Assembly: GCA_032622095.1 (NCBI GenBank)
Contig: CP136068.1
Span: 134,547,989-134,611,988, forward strand
Reading direction: 5' to 3'
DNA: 64,000 nt
Origin: Siphonodentalium dalli
Lineage: Eukaryota; Mollusca; Scaphopoda; Gadilida; Siphonodentaliidae
Positions 45,421 through 55,432 of the stretch are shown piece after piece (positions within the stretch are counted from its first letter, which is position 1; every line of letters starts with the position of its first letter). Below the pieces are notes generated by a model. The model worked only from the letters and a program-made list of their open reading frames with translations. It did not search any database and was not told where the DNA came from. Both the position numbers and the translations under genes were made by a program.

Positions 45421-45742
45421 GTATTCTCGTCTTTTTGAAACTCAGGTTTACGTAAACCAAGGTTTGCCTTCTTATTGTCATTCAAGCCTGTGTCGGTCTG
45501 TTCATAATTCGAACCATGTGGTAACGTACACGTTCTGGTAACAGAAACATATGTATTTTTTGGAAGCATTTATCTTTATGTTAACCAAATAGGAATTGTG
45601 TTTTATTGATATGCCGTGTAGAAGAAAGATTATAATATATGTGAACTGGTGTGTTATAGGTAATAGTCTACAACTGAGACCTAGTACCCCCCTGGTCTGA
45701 GATTTTTGTATAAACCGAGACTTGAACCTGAGACGAGAATAC
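45421..45742. mobile_element. Nested MITE with GTATTCTCGTCT ends
   Basis: GTATTCTCGTCT at 45421 and its reverse complement AGACGAGAATAC ending at 45742, followed inward by 'caggttta' and 'taaacc...acctg' pairs. It resembles the ends of the surrounding 45285-47294 element, so a related family inserted into it. Confidence 0.55.
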
Positions 45743-46394
45743 CAATTTCTGTTTTCGCAGTAACGATACAGATTGGTAATTTGATTGTAATCATGCGTGC
45801 GTTTATCTGGCTTTACAGCGGAGTTTTATTTATAACACCCTTGCCTTGTTTGAAAGCATATTACCGTTAGATGGATTAAGTCAGATTTTCGTGCTATTAT
45901 TTCTAATATGTTATCGATGGGTTTGGTTGACACGGATAAATAGGGAATGATAGTAGTTTTGCAATCGGAACGTAATCCGCATTGGATGCGGGTGTCTTTC
46001 GTTCCGTGTTTCTGAAATGAATTGAGGTCGGAGCTAGTTTTGATAGTACTAATTCATCATTTGAGAATAAATTATTGCTGGATATACAATATAACAGCCA
46101 AAACTCTCAAAATTATATTTTTAAGTCACAACGAAAAATTGTGGTTCAAAATAAGGAAATGTCCGATTAAATTGAATTAAATTAAATAAAATGCATGGGA
46201 CCCCTGCTCTTGATTAATGATTATTTGGTCCAATTTCTTAAGCCTTGACATTTCAACTTGGTTTATTTGTCATAATTTATCTTTAAACATGGATTTGGAA
46301 ACAAATTACATGGCTATGGAAATATCTGCTACTCCTATCGGAAGTGTGATACAACGCACCCATGTGGATTTTTTCCGATACCCCCACCAACCCA

Positions 46395-46416
46395 CCCCCC
46401 CCCCCCCCCCCCCCCC
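46395..46416. repeat. Poly-C run (22 C)
   Basis: Uninterrupted C tract. Similar tracts occur at 54561-54578, 60479-60496, 61188-61204 and 62928-62940, and a poly-G tract at 61346-61364. Confidence 0.95.
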
Positions 46417-46734
46417 GTTATGTACATTTTCAATCACGGCGATAGTTATTTAGAATCTTTCTAAATTTTCAACTTATTGCAAATTCCCAAGACCGCGAAA
46501 TTACGTTGCACATGTCACCCCCCTCACCCCAATGAATTGTTGAAAATTTCCAACAAGTACCTCACTATTTCTAGTTGTTGGAAATTCCCACCTGATATCC
46601 CCTATAATAATGGTTCAAAATGTTTTCAAGAGCTGAATGTAATTTATGTGTAATATTTTGACGCAAAGTTGAACAATATATAGTTGGTTCTTGATCTGAA
46701 CAAACAATATTTTACACTATACATTGATTGTAAA

Positions 46735-47000
46735 GGACGCCGGTGGTCCCGTCGGTAGAATGCTCGGGGCATTACCCCGCCATTTGCCATCTAGCGCTGA
46801 CGAAGCTTGTTCGAAAGCGCGGTTTCGCGATCCACTCTAAGTGAGGATAATCTGATTCGTGTATCTGGGCAAGTTTGTCGGTCCCATTCCGGGGTCGGTA
46901 TTTCTAAACACAGCGGAGTGTTCCTCGGTGAAATTTACTCTCCGCGTAGACTTTCCTCCACCCGTAAAACTTACAACGTCGTGACATCCGCATAGGGGGT
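46735..47000 (+). mobile_element. tRNA-derived SINE with shared central domain
   Basis: A box TGGTCCCGTCGG (46744-46755, fits TRGYNNARYNGG with one mismatch) and B-box-like GGTTTCGCGATCC (46821-46833) form a tRNA-related head. The body from 46837 shares its central block with 38246-38360. It lies inside the 45285-47294 element. The 3' end is uncertain. Confidence 0.55.
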
Positions 47001-47294
47001 GAGAAATCCGCACCACCCCTGGCCCGTGATCCCTGTCGAACGGCGACGGCATACAGATACCGCTATACAACACGGATATAAGCCGCTTTCACGTGCTCAG
47101 GTGTGGAGACACCAACACACCAATCTCGATGCAGCGCTCAGCACGCTTTTGTCCATAGATTGTCATTGATTGTCGTTGATTGTACAACAATGCGCCGATC
47201 CCAGCTTGCGACCAGGTGGTTTCGCGAAACCAAGCCCTGACATGGAACACCGTGATTATTAGGGTGGTCTAGACCTGAGACCAGAATTCAGCCG

Positions 47295-47362
47295 ATAATG
47301 TTTAAATTGGTGCGAAGACATGAGTCATTGCGACTATGTAAGTTCGGCGTGTTGCTGGCCAT
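47295..47362 (-). pseudogene. LINE ORF2 start codon segment
   Basis: ATG at 47362 begins MASNTPNLHSRNDSCLRTNL and reads into the 45285-47294 insertion after ...NI. Joined to 45284, the frame continues MCWNSTGL. Confidence 0.65.
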
Positions 47363-47429
47363 GATCACGATTCAGTTTTGTAAGAGTTTTTTATATGGCA
47401 AGAAACGTGGTCATTTTTTTTTGGGTATT

Positions 47430-48427
47430 CGTATTTTTAGGTGCTAACTGCTATATCAAAGTAAAGTCAAAGATATGTATTGCCGTTACACGAGCTGCCA
47501 TGAAGTCTGATTGTTTACTTCTGATCACTCGGACGTAGGTTGACTCAACACCAGTAGCCGTTAAGTAATCACGGATACAGCTTGTGTTCTGGAAAGCGGT
47601 ACACAGCCGATATAGAAGTTCTTTGTTGGCGTTCTTCTTGGTCGGTTAGATGACGCGTGGTGACTAGAGTTGACAGATGATTGTACCATGCTCATGGGAA
47701 TAGAGTTGTATGAAGTGTTCCGTGATTTAGCGGTACTATGCGTGATATGCGTTGATGATGCTTGTGGTATAGGTGGAACGCTGCTATTTCTCTTGTCACT
47801 TGGTGGTGACGTTGGTGTTTTGCTGTACATTGACCTCTGATTGTTCATATGGGAACTGGTCGATCCAATTCTGTCATATGTATTTGCTTGTTTGTCCATA
47901 GCCGAGTGCATCACCCAAGAGTTAACATAGGCAGCTAACGAGTTAAATTTAGAAGTCAGATTGCCGGCGAAAGTTTCGAAGAGGTTATCAATGTTCCGCT
48001 GCGTTGAACGAAGTTGTTTATTAGATTCCTTGGTGGTGATTCGCATATAATTTGTCATATCTTTTACTTTTCTTTCGAGAAGTTCATGTTGGGCGACATA
48101 AGTAGAAAGAGCGGTAAGTCTTTCGAGGGTAAACTTGCAGACAGATTCGGCAGAATTAATAGCTCTGTCGATGTCAATATCATGGGTAGATCTTTCGTTG
48201 GGGTCCAATGTAGAAGGAACCACATTTACTATTGGAGTTGGTCTGCTACTCAGTTTATCTTTGATCTCCATGAGAAGCAGCTTGTTTGACTTGTTTTTTA
48301 CTTTTAATGCGGCCAGTTCCTTTCGAAGATTCAAAATTTCATCCTCGAATGTCGTAAGCTTAACTCTGAGATCACTTTGCAAATTTGAATTGGACACTTT
48401 GGCAGATTCAATGTCAAATTTATTCAC
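47430..48427 (-). pseudogene. LINE ORF1, frameshifted
   Basis: About 288 codons, with an N-terminal heptad-rich coiled coil (residues ~10-60, FEDEILNLRKELAALKVKNK), a second helical region, a Ser/Thr/Pro/Asn-rich linker, then FYIGCVPLSRTQAVSVI. The frame ends at 47561; the next frame continues DYLTATGVESTYVRV and FMAARVTAIHIFDF, the RRM-like C-terminal fold common in LINE ORF1 proteins, so a small deletion broke it. The nominal start is GTG after a stop; an upstream frame (48432-48689) may hold the real N-terminus. Confidence 0.6.
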
Positions 48428-48430
48428 CCA

Positions 48431-48864
48431 CTCATATGTGCATGTAAAGAGTTATATCTCCGGATATTGTGACCACTTTGTCCATGGTGCATTGTGATTG
48501 ACACACAGGTCCATTTCCTGTTATAAGTTGAGGTTGGGATGCGGGTAAGTCTGATGAAATGGGTGAGATCATATCTCGCAGAACTTCAAAGGAGCCGCCA
48601 TGAAAATAAGCAACTAACTGGTATATATCCGCAGCAAGTTTGTATATACTATTTATAAAAATTACCACTTTGAACAAGATTAATCTCAATTTCTATTTGA
48701 TCTCTGGAGTGTTTCACATCACATTAAACATATGTTATTGTATATAAATTATGGATTGGGCCACAAATTTTGTCATATGTATACCCGGTCTGAGTGAACC
48801 AGACTATATATACCGAACAGTCAGCTAAATGTATTTTATTCATTAAAAATACATGAATAACGGG
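48431..48864. other. Possible LINE 5' region; nothing else seen
   Basis: The minus-strand frame 48432-48689 reads MDKVVTISGDITLYMHI just before the ORF1 frame and may be the displaced ORF1 N-terminus. Confidence 0.35.
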
Positions 48865-48868
48865 TTAA

Positions 48869-49119
48869 CACTTTCTATACTTATGTAGTCTCCCAGTTAG
48901 GCTAAACAGTGTATATCGGAATGGTCTGTTATTGATTTGTAGGGATGTACGGGTAATATAAGCAGACGACCAATTACTTAAAGTACAGAATGAGTCATAT
49001 TTATTGAGGGAAATGTTTATATAACTTCAACAAACCACAAATGGTCGTTTGTTGAACTTACTATTTGAACATTCCCTATGGGATAACTACTCATCAATGA
49101 TGATTTGGTATAGAAAGGG
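48869..49119 (+). mobile_element. TTAA-flanked palindromic MITE, family 3, copy 1
   Basis: TTAA at 48865-48868 and 49120-49123; ends CACTTTCTATACTTA and (reverse complement) CCCTTTCTATACCAA. It contains a hairpin (about 49013-49081) with arms 'gggaaatgtt...caacaaa' and 'tttgttgaac...aacattccc'. Confidence 0.65.
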
Positions 49120-49141
49120 TTAAACAGGACAAAATGAGTAT

Positions 49142-49143
<2 letters not shown>

Positions 49144-49207
<64 letters not shown>
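49144..49207. repeat. (TA)n microsatellite
   Basis: About 64 bp of TA. YIYIYI ORFs through it are artefacts. Confidence 0.95.
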
Positions 49208-49211
<4 letters not shown>

Positions 49212-49798
49212 CATACACAATTTGTCCAATCATGAAACTGATTGCATAATACTGTATATTTACATAGCATGTCTGTGGTACACTGAATCCTGTTTGGTGA
49301 TTGGTCAACAGTTACTGCCAATTGGGTCACCCGGTTTACATCCCAATAGTGCATAGATCGCTCGAGTGTAACAGGAACAGGAAGTTACAAATTGTTGACC
49401 TGATCTGACTAAAAGCGGTTAGCAGAATAATTAATATCACGTGGATCACCAGTTGTGGAATACCATTGTGCTCAAAATCTAAATTTCTCCCAAAATGGCC
49501 ACCAGCAATGCGAATCAGCATCTGGTTTATCGACCCACTCATATAATGTCTATATTATGTTAGCGTATGCTACCTCATACCCGTTACCAAACATCAATTG
49601 TTTGCAGACCGAACCATATGTGGTGCATCAGTACAATGCTAAACGCTCTTTATTGTGGACACAATATACCACTACGCTCTTTATTAGAAGCGACAGAAAG
49701 ATGCACTGATTATGGTTCGTATGCAACGCTCTTTATCACATGTGACGTATATAAATTATATTTCAAAGTTCAGCCGAATTCATCTGAAACCAGTTATG
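49208..49798. other. No gene recognised
   Basis: 'acgctctttat' occurs three times (about 49644, 49674, 49728). No coding signal. Confidence 0.45.
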
Positions 49799-50008
49799 TA
49801 TATCGATCATGCTATCGTTGCTAAGAGTTTGGAAATCGTATATCGGGTTGACTTAATGTGCTGCGTGGTATATCGATCATGCTATCGTTGCTAAGAGTTT
49901 GGAAATCGTATACCGGGTTGACTTAATGTGCTGCGTGGTATATCGATCATGCTATCGTTGCTAAGAGTTTGGAAATCGTATATCGGGTTGACTTAATGTG
50001 TTGCGTGG
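49799..50008. repeat. Three tandem 70 bp units
   Basis: Units starting 'tatatcgatcatgctatcgt' at 49799, 49869 and 49939 are almost identical (one TATATC/TATACC change, one GTGCTG/GTGTTG change), so the triplication is recent. Confidence 0.95.
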
Positions 50009-50618
50009 GTCCGTCTGAAATTATCGGCCATTTTGTGAAAATAAAGAAGAATACATATACGGAGTAAATCAACAAAAAGCTATATAAATAAAAGAAATGA
50101 ATGTAATGTGTGGTTTACACGATGTGCCCCAATGACCACAGCACCATATCCCCCAAATTAACACGCTCGCCCACTTCATTCATTTCTTAACTAAAATATA
50201 AATTGAATGACTCGGGTACATATTTTCTCTGCTCGGACTCGGCATACACATTACAGTCCCTCTCGTGTTTTAACGAGTAAAATAGTGGTTTGTACTTTTA
50301 TATTCAGATTATGTCTTCTTCTAGTTGCGGCGATTTTTCTGTAACGATTCTAATTCTATATTATAGCAGCATCAATACATATTACTCGTTGTAGATCATC
50401 TATGTATACCTTATGATGGCCACCATATTGTAATATTGAGAAAATAACTGTGTATTCCAAACCTCCTCCGCTGATCGGGGGCGTAATAAGCTCTTAGTGG
50501 CGTCTCTGTTCCGGTAATAAAACAAATCCCTTTCTGGATCATACGAGCGATTTCCGTTCATTTAAAGAAGAAAGTAAATGTTTGAGTTCGTGTCGTCTCT
50601 GGGAGAAACAATTCATGG
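50009..50618. other. No gene recognised
   Basis: AT-rich sequence, no motifs seen. Confidence 0.45.
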
Positions 50619-50727
50619 ATCGAAGTCCAGTGTCCATACCGAGAAAGTACAGCGATGCTTTGTTCTCATGGATGGAAGTCCAGTGTCCATACCGAGAAAG
50701 TACATCGATGCTTTGTTCTCAAGGGTA
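50619..50727. repeat. Two tandem ~53 bp units
   Basis: 'gaagtccagtgtccataccg' through 'cgatgctttgttctcatgg' is duplicated with one or two changes. Confidence 0.9.
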
Positions 50728-50940
50728 GAAGATAGACCAGAGTTGTTATGCGCATAAACACAGATATAGCACAGTAGCAATGTTATATTTTATATAAACA
50801 CCCATATATACTGAATTCTTCTTGTGTGCGATTGTGACCATGCACATGTTGCATGAATCCGGTACATTTTTCCGCCGCTAGGTATTTTGTAACAGCGTTT
50901 CAAGTGGTACATATGTTACAATTGTTTAGTTAGAGTTTAA

Positions 50941-51333
50941 CCCTTTACCCAACAGAACGGCCCTGTGCCAATGCATTCTCTTATATATGCGAGTCGACCA
51001 TAGGTCGCCTCGCATATATAAGAGAATGCATTGGCTTAACACATTAAAAATTATAAAAATTGTTAAAGAATGTAAGAAAAAATGGTAAAAAGTGTTTAAA
51101 AAAAGATTTTTTTAGGCCAATGCATTCTCTTATATATGCGAGGCGACCTATGGTCGACTCGCTAATATAAGAGAATGCATTGGCACAGGGCATAACTGTA
51201 ACTATCACAATGTGGTCAAGGAGCCGGTTCCAATGATATCCATATTTGTATGGTTCTATTGAGACAGACCGAAGATATTTTAGGCTGTTGAAGCTTTATT
51301 TGTGCGGTTTTGGCCGGTTTGTTGGGTAAAGGG
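50941..51333 (-). mobile_element. TTAA-flanked palindromic MITE, family 1, copy 3
   Basis: Same family as 30241 and 32712 but reversed. TTAA at 50937-50940 and 51334-51337, CCCTTTACCCAACA ends, two ~69 bp hairpins (one arm has CTAATATAAG instead of CATATATAAG). Confidence 0.8.
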
Positions 51334-51337
51334 TTAA

Positions 51338-51827
51338 TCATTATTATCGGCGGATTTAGACACTACTTACCATAAATGCGAACCGCTCTCTAAGATATCT
51401 AACAAGATGGTCATCTGCTGGCAGTAATTAACCCTCTTAGAGCTGTTTCCGCAACAAAATATTTTGATATCCACGTATCTGGAATTCAATAGAACTTCTC
51501 TTATTTCTCTACTATAAGAGGTCATGGTCATGTGCGAATATATAATCTCCTTTCTTTTCAAATGAACCAGAGGTAATCAAGGCAATGAGAGTTAAACGCT
51601 CATTATGTTATAGACGAGACGCTCTTTATGTCGTACCGGTTTCATGCAGTATTTATTTGTGACTGTCGAGATAAGAGGCTTTATTTTCCTTTGAAGACCG
51701 CGACATGTCAGGTGGCAACGAAGTTGGTTGTCATTCTTCCATTTTAGTTACTGTATTTGCGAATCATGTGAAGTAAATGTTGGAGTAATCGTATATGGAG
51801 TGGCTCGATTATCGAACGCATAGTCAA
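51338..51827. other. No gene recognised
   Basis: AT-rich spacer, no coding signal. Confidence 0.45.
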
Positions 51828-51831
51828 TTAA

Positions 51832-52094
51832 CCCTTCCTATACTAAATGGATTCTCCCATTCAGTTATAAAACTATGCATTGGAACATTATATTGGTCAT
51901 TTTGAGGGGGGTGTTCAAGTTGTAAAAGTAGACAGACGAAAAGCTAAAACAATGCAGAAGGATTATTATTCTTTTGTGGGAAATGTTCAGATTTTAGTTC
52001 AACAAATGACCAGGTCGTTTGTTGAACTTAATATCTGAACATTTCCTCAGGGAATTACTCGTCGGTGAGTATCTATAGCATAGTATAGAACGGG
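51832..52094 (+). mobile_element. Palindromic MITE, family 3, copy 2
   Basis: TTAA at 51828-51831 on the left and TTAG at 52095-52098 on the right. Ends CCCTTCCTATACTAA / CCGTTCTATACTA. Hairpin 51978-52047 has arms 'ggaaatgttcagat' and 'atctgaacatttcc' plus 'gttcaacaaa' / 'tttgttgaac'. Confidence 0.65.
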
Positions 52095-52123
52095 TTAGAA
52101 TACGTATAAGGAGTACACAAATT

Positions 52124-52389
52124 AACCACTGCATGACGTGAGCTGCGCTGGTGCTTCCTAAGCCAGTGCATTCTAATATATATGATAGTCTCTCATAGGG
52201 AGCCTCGCATATATAAGAGAATGCACTGGCATACAAGGTCAAAGTAAACATTGTTAGGCCAATGCATTCTCTTATATATGCGATGCGCCATATGGGCGAC
52301 CGCATATATATATATAAATATATATATATAAGAGAATGCATTGTCACAGGGTTTATGCAAAATTTCAGGAAGCTACAGTCATGAAAGAA
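52124..52389 (+). mobile_element. TTAA-flanked palindromic MITE, family 2, copy 2
   Basis: TTAA at 52120-52123 and 52390-52393; two hairpins (about 52162-52230 and 52259-52347, the second expanded by a TA run) joined by 'catacaaggtcaaagtaaacattgttagg'. The right TTAA is shared with the family 1 copy that follows. Confidence 0.65.
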
Positions 52390-52393
52390 TTAA

Positions 52394-52777
52394 CCCTTTA
52401 CCCAACAAACCGGCCAAAACCGGCCAAATAAAGCTTCAACAGCCTAAAATATCTTCGGTCTGTCTCAATAAAACCATACAAATATGGATATCATTGGAAC
52501 CGGCTCCTTGACCACATTGTGATAGTTACAGTTAGCCATGTGCCAATGCATTCTCTTATATATGCGAGTCGACCATAGGTCGCCTCGCATATATAAGAGA
52601 ATGCATTGGCCTAAAAAAAATCTTTTTTTAACACTTTTTACCATTTTTTCTTACATTCTTTAACAATTTTATAATTTTTAATGTGTTAAGCCAATGCATT
52701 CTCTTATATATGCGAGGCGACCTATGGTCGACTCGCATATATAAGAGAATGCATTGGCTTTTCTGCAGGGTAAAGAA
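52394..52777 (+). mobile_element. TTAA-flanked palindromic MITE, family 1, copy 4
   Basis: TTAA at 52390-52393 and 52778-52781, CCCTTTACCCAACA left end, degenerate right end (CTGCAGGGTAAAGAA), two ~69 bp hairpins. Confidence 0.8.
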
Positions 52778-52781
52778 TTAA

Positions 52782-55381
52782 GAGCATTATCTGGAAAACT
52801 GACATTGCGATCATTCGGTACAGTTTGGGCCATTTTCGGAAGTTGTCGTATCCTATACGTGGTTCGTTCTATTTTGGAGATAGGTCAGAAATAGTTATAA
52901 CATAATCGACTATGATGATTGGCCCTTTCAACTTATAACCATTTATAAATCAACCGATTGCCACAAGTCCTTTTGATTTCAACTTCTACATAGTTAACCC
53001 TTTTGCAACGTCACTTATTACACAATTTTACGGAGTATGATGGCAAGCATAATTGGGCCTGTCGTGGGAGGTGATGGACTAAATGTGATTAATAACGTAC
53101 TCGGTATTTGCGTACTTGAATAGAATAAATGTGAATAGAAACGTACTCGGTATTTACGCACTTGAACCATGTAACGAAGATCGATAATGTTGGCCTGATT
53201 ACTATTCAATATGCTATTATGTGCACTATTCATACCTCTAGTTCAATAGAAAATAGAACAAATAACAAAGAAGAGACACATGCCAGCCGAAAATTATTCA
53301 AATGGCGCATAAGAGAACCGAGAAACTAACAGTTTAGTGTTTTGCGGCAATCTGGAAGCGCGTCCACATAATAACGTGTCAATCGTCAAGGCGTTCGTCA
53401 CTTTTTTTGGCAATGGGTGCGTGGTTATTGGTGTATCAATGCAATGACAGTTGCATGTTTGTCGATGAACCTTTCAACCAATTGGAACGTATGCTCCCTT
53501 TGTGAACACAATTATATCATACATGGCGTATGTGTGTTAATATATCATAATTATCACAACTTTAGTTTGGCACGTCCGAATTTTTAAATATGTTCACGTG
53601 CTTTCTCACAAAGCGCACACTATACACACATATTCAACAAATATTACATATAATCAACTACAGAGCCCTTACCTTTATACACATTTTTCACAATCACTAT
53701 ATTAAAGCTCCAATATATAAGCATGGCATTGAACAATTATATATGATTTTAAAGTGTATAATGGTAAAGGTTGTTGTTGCTAGTCTCTCCCAACTTGTTC
53801 GAATTCATATAGTTCGAAAGTATCTGGTTGCTTTAAAGTGTACTGTGCTCATCCATCCTTAACAATGGTAAGGTAGCAGGACAGTGAATATGTTCATATA
53901 GAGCGTTTATGACTGTTGTCCTATACTCAGAAATATTATTTTTATTATTTATTGTTTTTTATTTTCCTAGTAGTCATCAAACTGCTGTTGACGTATCATT
54001 CTGTGTTTATTACATGCCATCCGTCCTAGAACCCGTAAATTAAAAAAAATGACTTAAAGGGTGGATACACACATGCATGTAATATCTGTATGTAAAATAC
54101 ATGTATTTTACATGGCCACACCAATAATTGACAAAATTAATCACCTGCGCGCGAGAGGTCAATTTCACCAGTGAGTAGTTATGAGCCATTATCAAACAAA
54201 CTGCCATCAAGAAATTTCAGGCCAGTCATAAGCATGTCTTCTTTCATGGATGCCGAAATGAGTAATTCTTGTCTGATATATGTTGCTGTTTTTCACGAGT
54301 TATAATTCATTTCGAAAAGTGGATTAGACCCGATAGATTTTATACTTGATTGGTTTCTGTCATTTCTTGGAAACAGGGTCATCCAAAACAGAAATAAAAT
54401 ATGCAGAATTCTTTTATAGGATGATACCGGCTTGTTGAGATTTCTCTGATAATTTGAGAGCGAGCTCATGTGATAACATTAATTCAATTGGGATTGCAAT
54501 TATTCATTATAGCGCCAAAAAATAATGCAGGTACAGCGTTGAAATTAAAAAGAGTGACAACCCCCCCCCCCCCCCCCCATTTATATATATGTTTCTCAAG
54601 CCAAAGGTTGAACCAGCCCCTAACTGTCACAAGCTTGAATTATAACATTTTCGACCATAATCCATGATTGGGGGAGGGGCTGGTTCTCGAAAGCTTCCAA
54701 TAACCAAGGGAGTCAATTGATTGTATCAGCGGGGATTATCTGGGCAAGAATTACAATATAATGTTTTACTTAAATATTCCATGGTTGTAAATTTTGCGTA
54801 TACATGTATAACTGTATAACACAAGAGAGGAAAGGTGACGTAGTTGGGAACTCGTAGCTAGGCAGCCCTTCGCCGAATGAAGACAAACAGCAACACCATG
54901 CATTCAAATTTAAAGCTGTATAATATGTTCATAATTATATGAATAGCATAAATTGCTGCATATTAGATTAACCACTCGTAGAAAACAGACACGACAGACA
55001 TCACTACGATATTTATAAAGCAAGGTGTCAGGACTCAGGGTGCTGCATGCACACCCCTGTCGAGGACATATGCAATGGTGAATTCGGTAGCTTCTGGGAT
55101 AATATATCTCCGTGCATGTTGGGGGGTCATAGCCCCCTGCGTTGGGGAAGAGGCCATCACTGGTATTAACATCAATAGAAGACTGACAATGATGTAAACA
55201 GAACGTCGACCATTTGAGTTATCGCGCGAATAATTATTTTAAGCGGCCTGACGACTTCGTCCCAGTCAACGGCTCTTCAGCGGTTCAGAGTTTAACTCAC
55301 TGTGGTCAAACACAGTCGCAATGATTGGGTTGTCAGCGGACACATATTACACGGTGTGTATGATCCATGTAAAACGCAAAA
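52782..55381. other. No gene recognised; short duplication and 24 bp palindrome
   Basis: 'acgtactcggtatttgcg' is duplicated at about 53094 and 53143. A perfect 24 bp palindrome of alternating ATGTAAAATACA and its complement lies at 54090-54113. A poly-C run lies at 54561-54578. The 90-codon ORF at 53590-53862 has no recognisable motif. Confidence 0.45.
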
Positions 55382-55401
55382 TCTATATCTATATTTGCGA
55401 A

Positions 55402-55432
<31 letters not shown>

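Larger units (their letters stand above)
45285..47294. mobile_element. 2.0 kb TIR element inserted at the start of LINE ORF2
   Basis: Ends CGGCCGAATTCTGGTC and (reverse complement) CGGCTGAATTCTGGTC, flanked by ATA on both sides (45282-45284 and 47295-47297). Removing the element and one ATA rejoins LINE codons ...NLNI and MCWN in frame. Inner sequence near both ends is palindromic (CTGGTCTAGACCAG). A 3 bp duplication would fit PIF/Harbinger or CACTA types, but ATA is not the usual TWA, so the family is open (a 2 bp TA reading is also possible). It contains a nested MITE, a poly-C run and a SINE; no transposase seen. Confidence 0.75.
40687..48430 (-). mobile_element. Decayed LINE (APE-type non-LTR retrotransposon) with nested insertions
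   Basis: On the minus strand: ORF1 (48427 to about 47430), ORF2 start (47362), endonuclease, reverse transcriptase, C-terminal zinc motif, a short 3'UTR with AATAAA, and a 3' (TC)n tail at 40687-40705. Two DNA elements (45285-47294 and 44065-45102) interrupt ORF2. Domain order and the C-terminal CxxC...H...C motif suit the CR1/Jockey group; the exact clade is not determined. Several frameshifts and a nonsense codon make it inactive. The 5' boundary is unclear. Confidence 0.75.

Noticed and set aside
49017-49354. YIYIYIYI ORFs
   Set aside because: Translations of the (TA)n microsatellite at 49144-49207.
53590-53862. 90-codon ORF as a coding gene
   Set aside because: AT-rich composition, no recognisable motif, no splice or start context.
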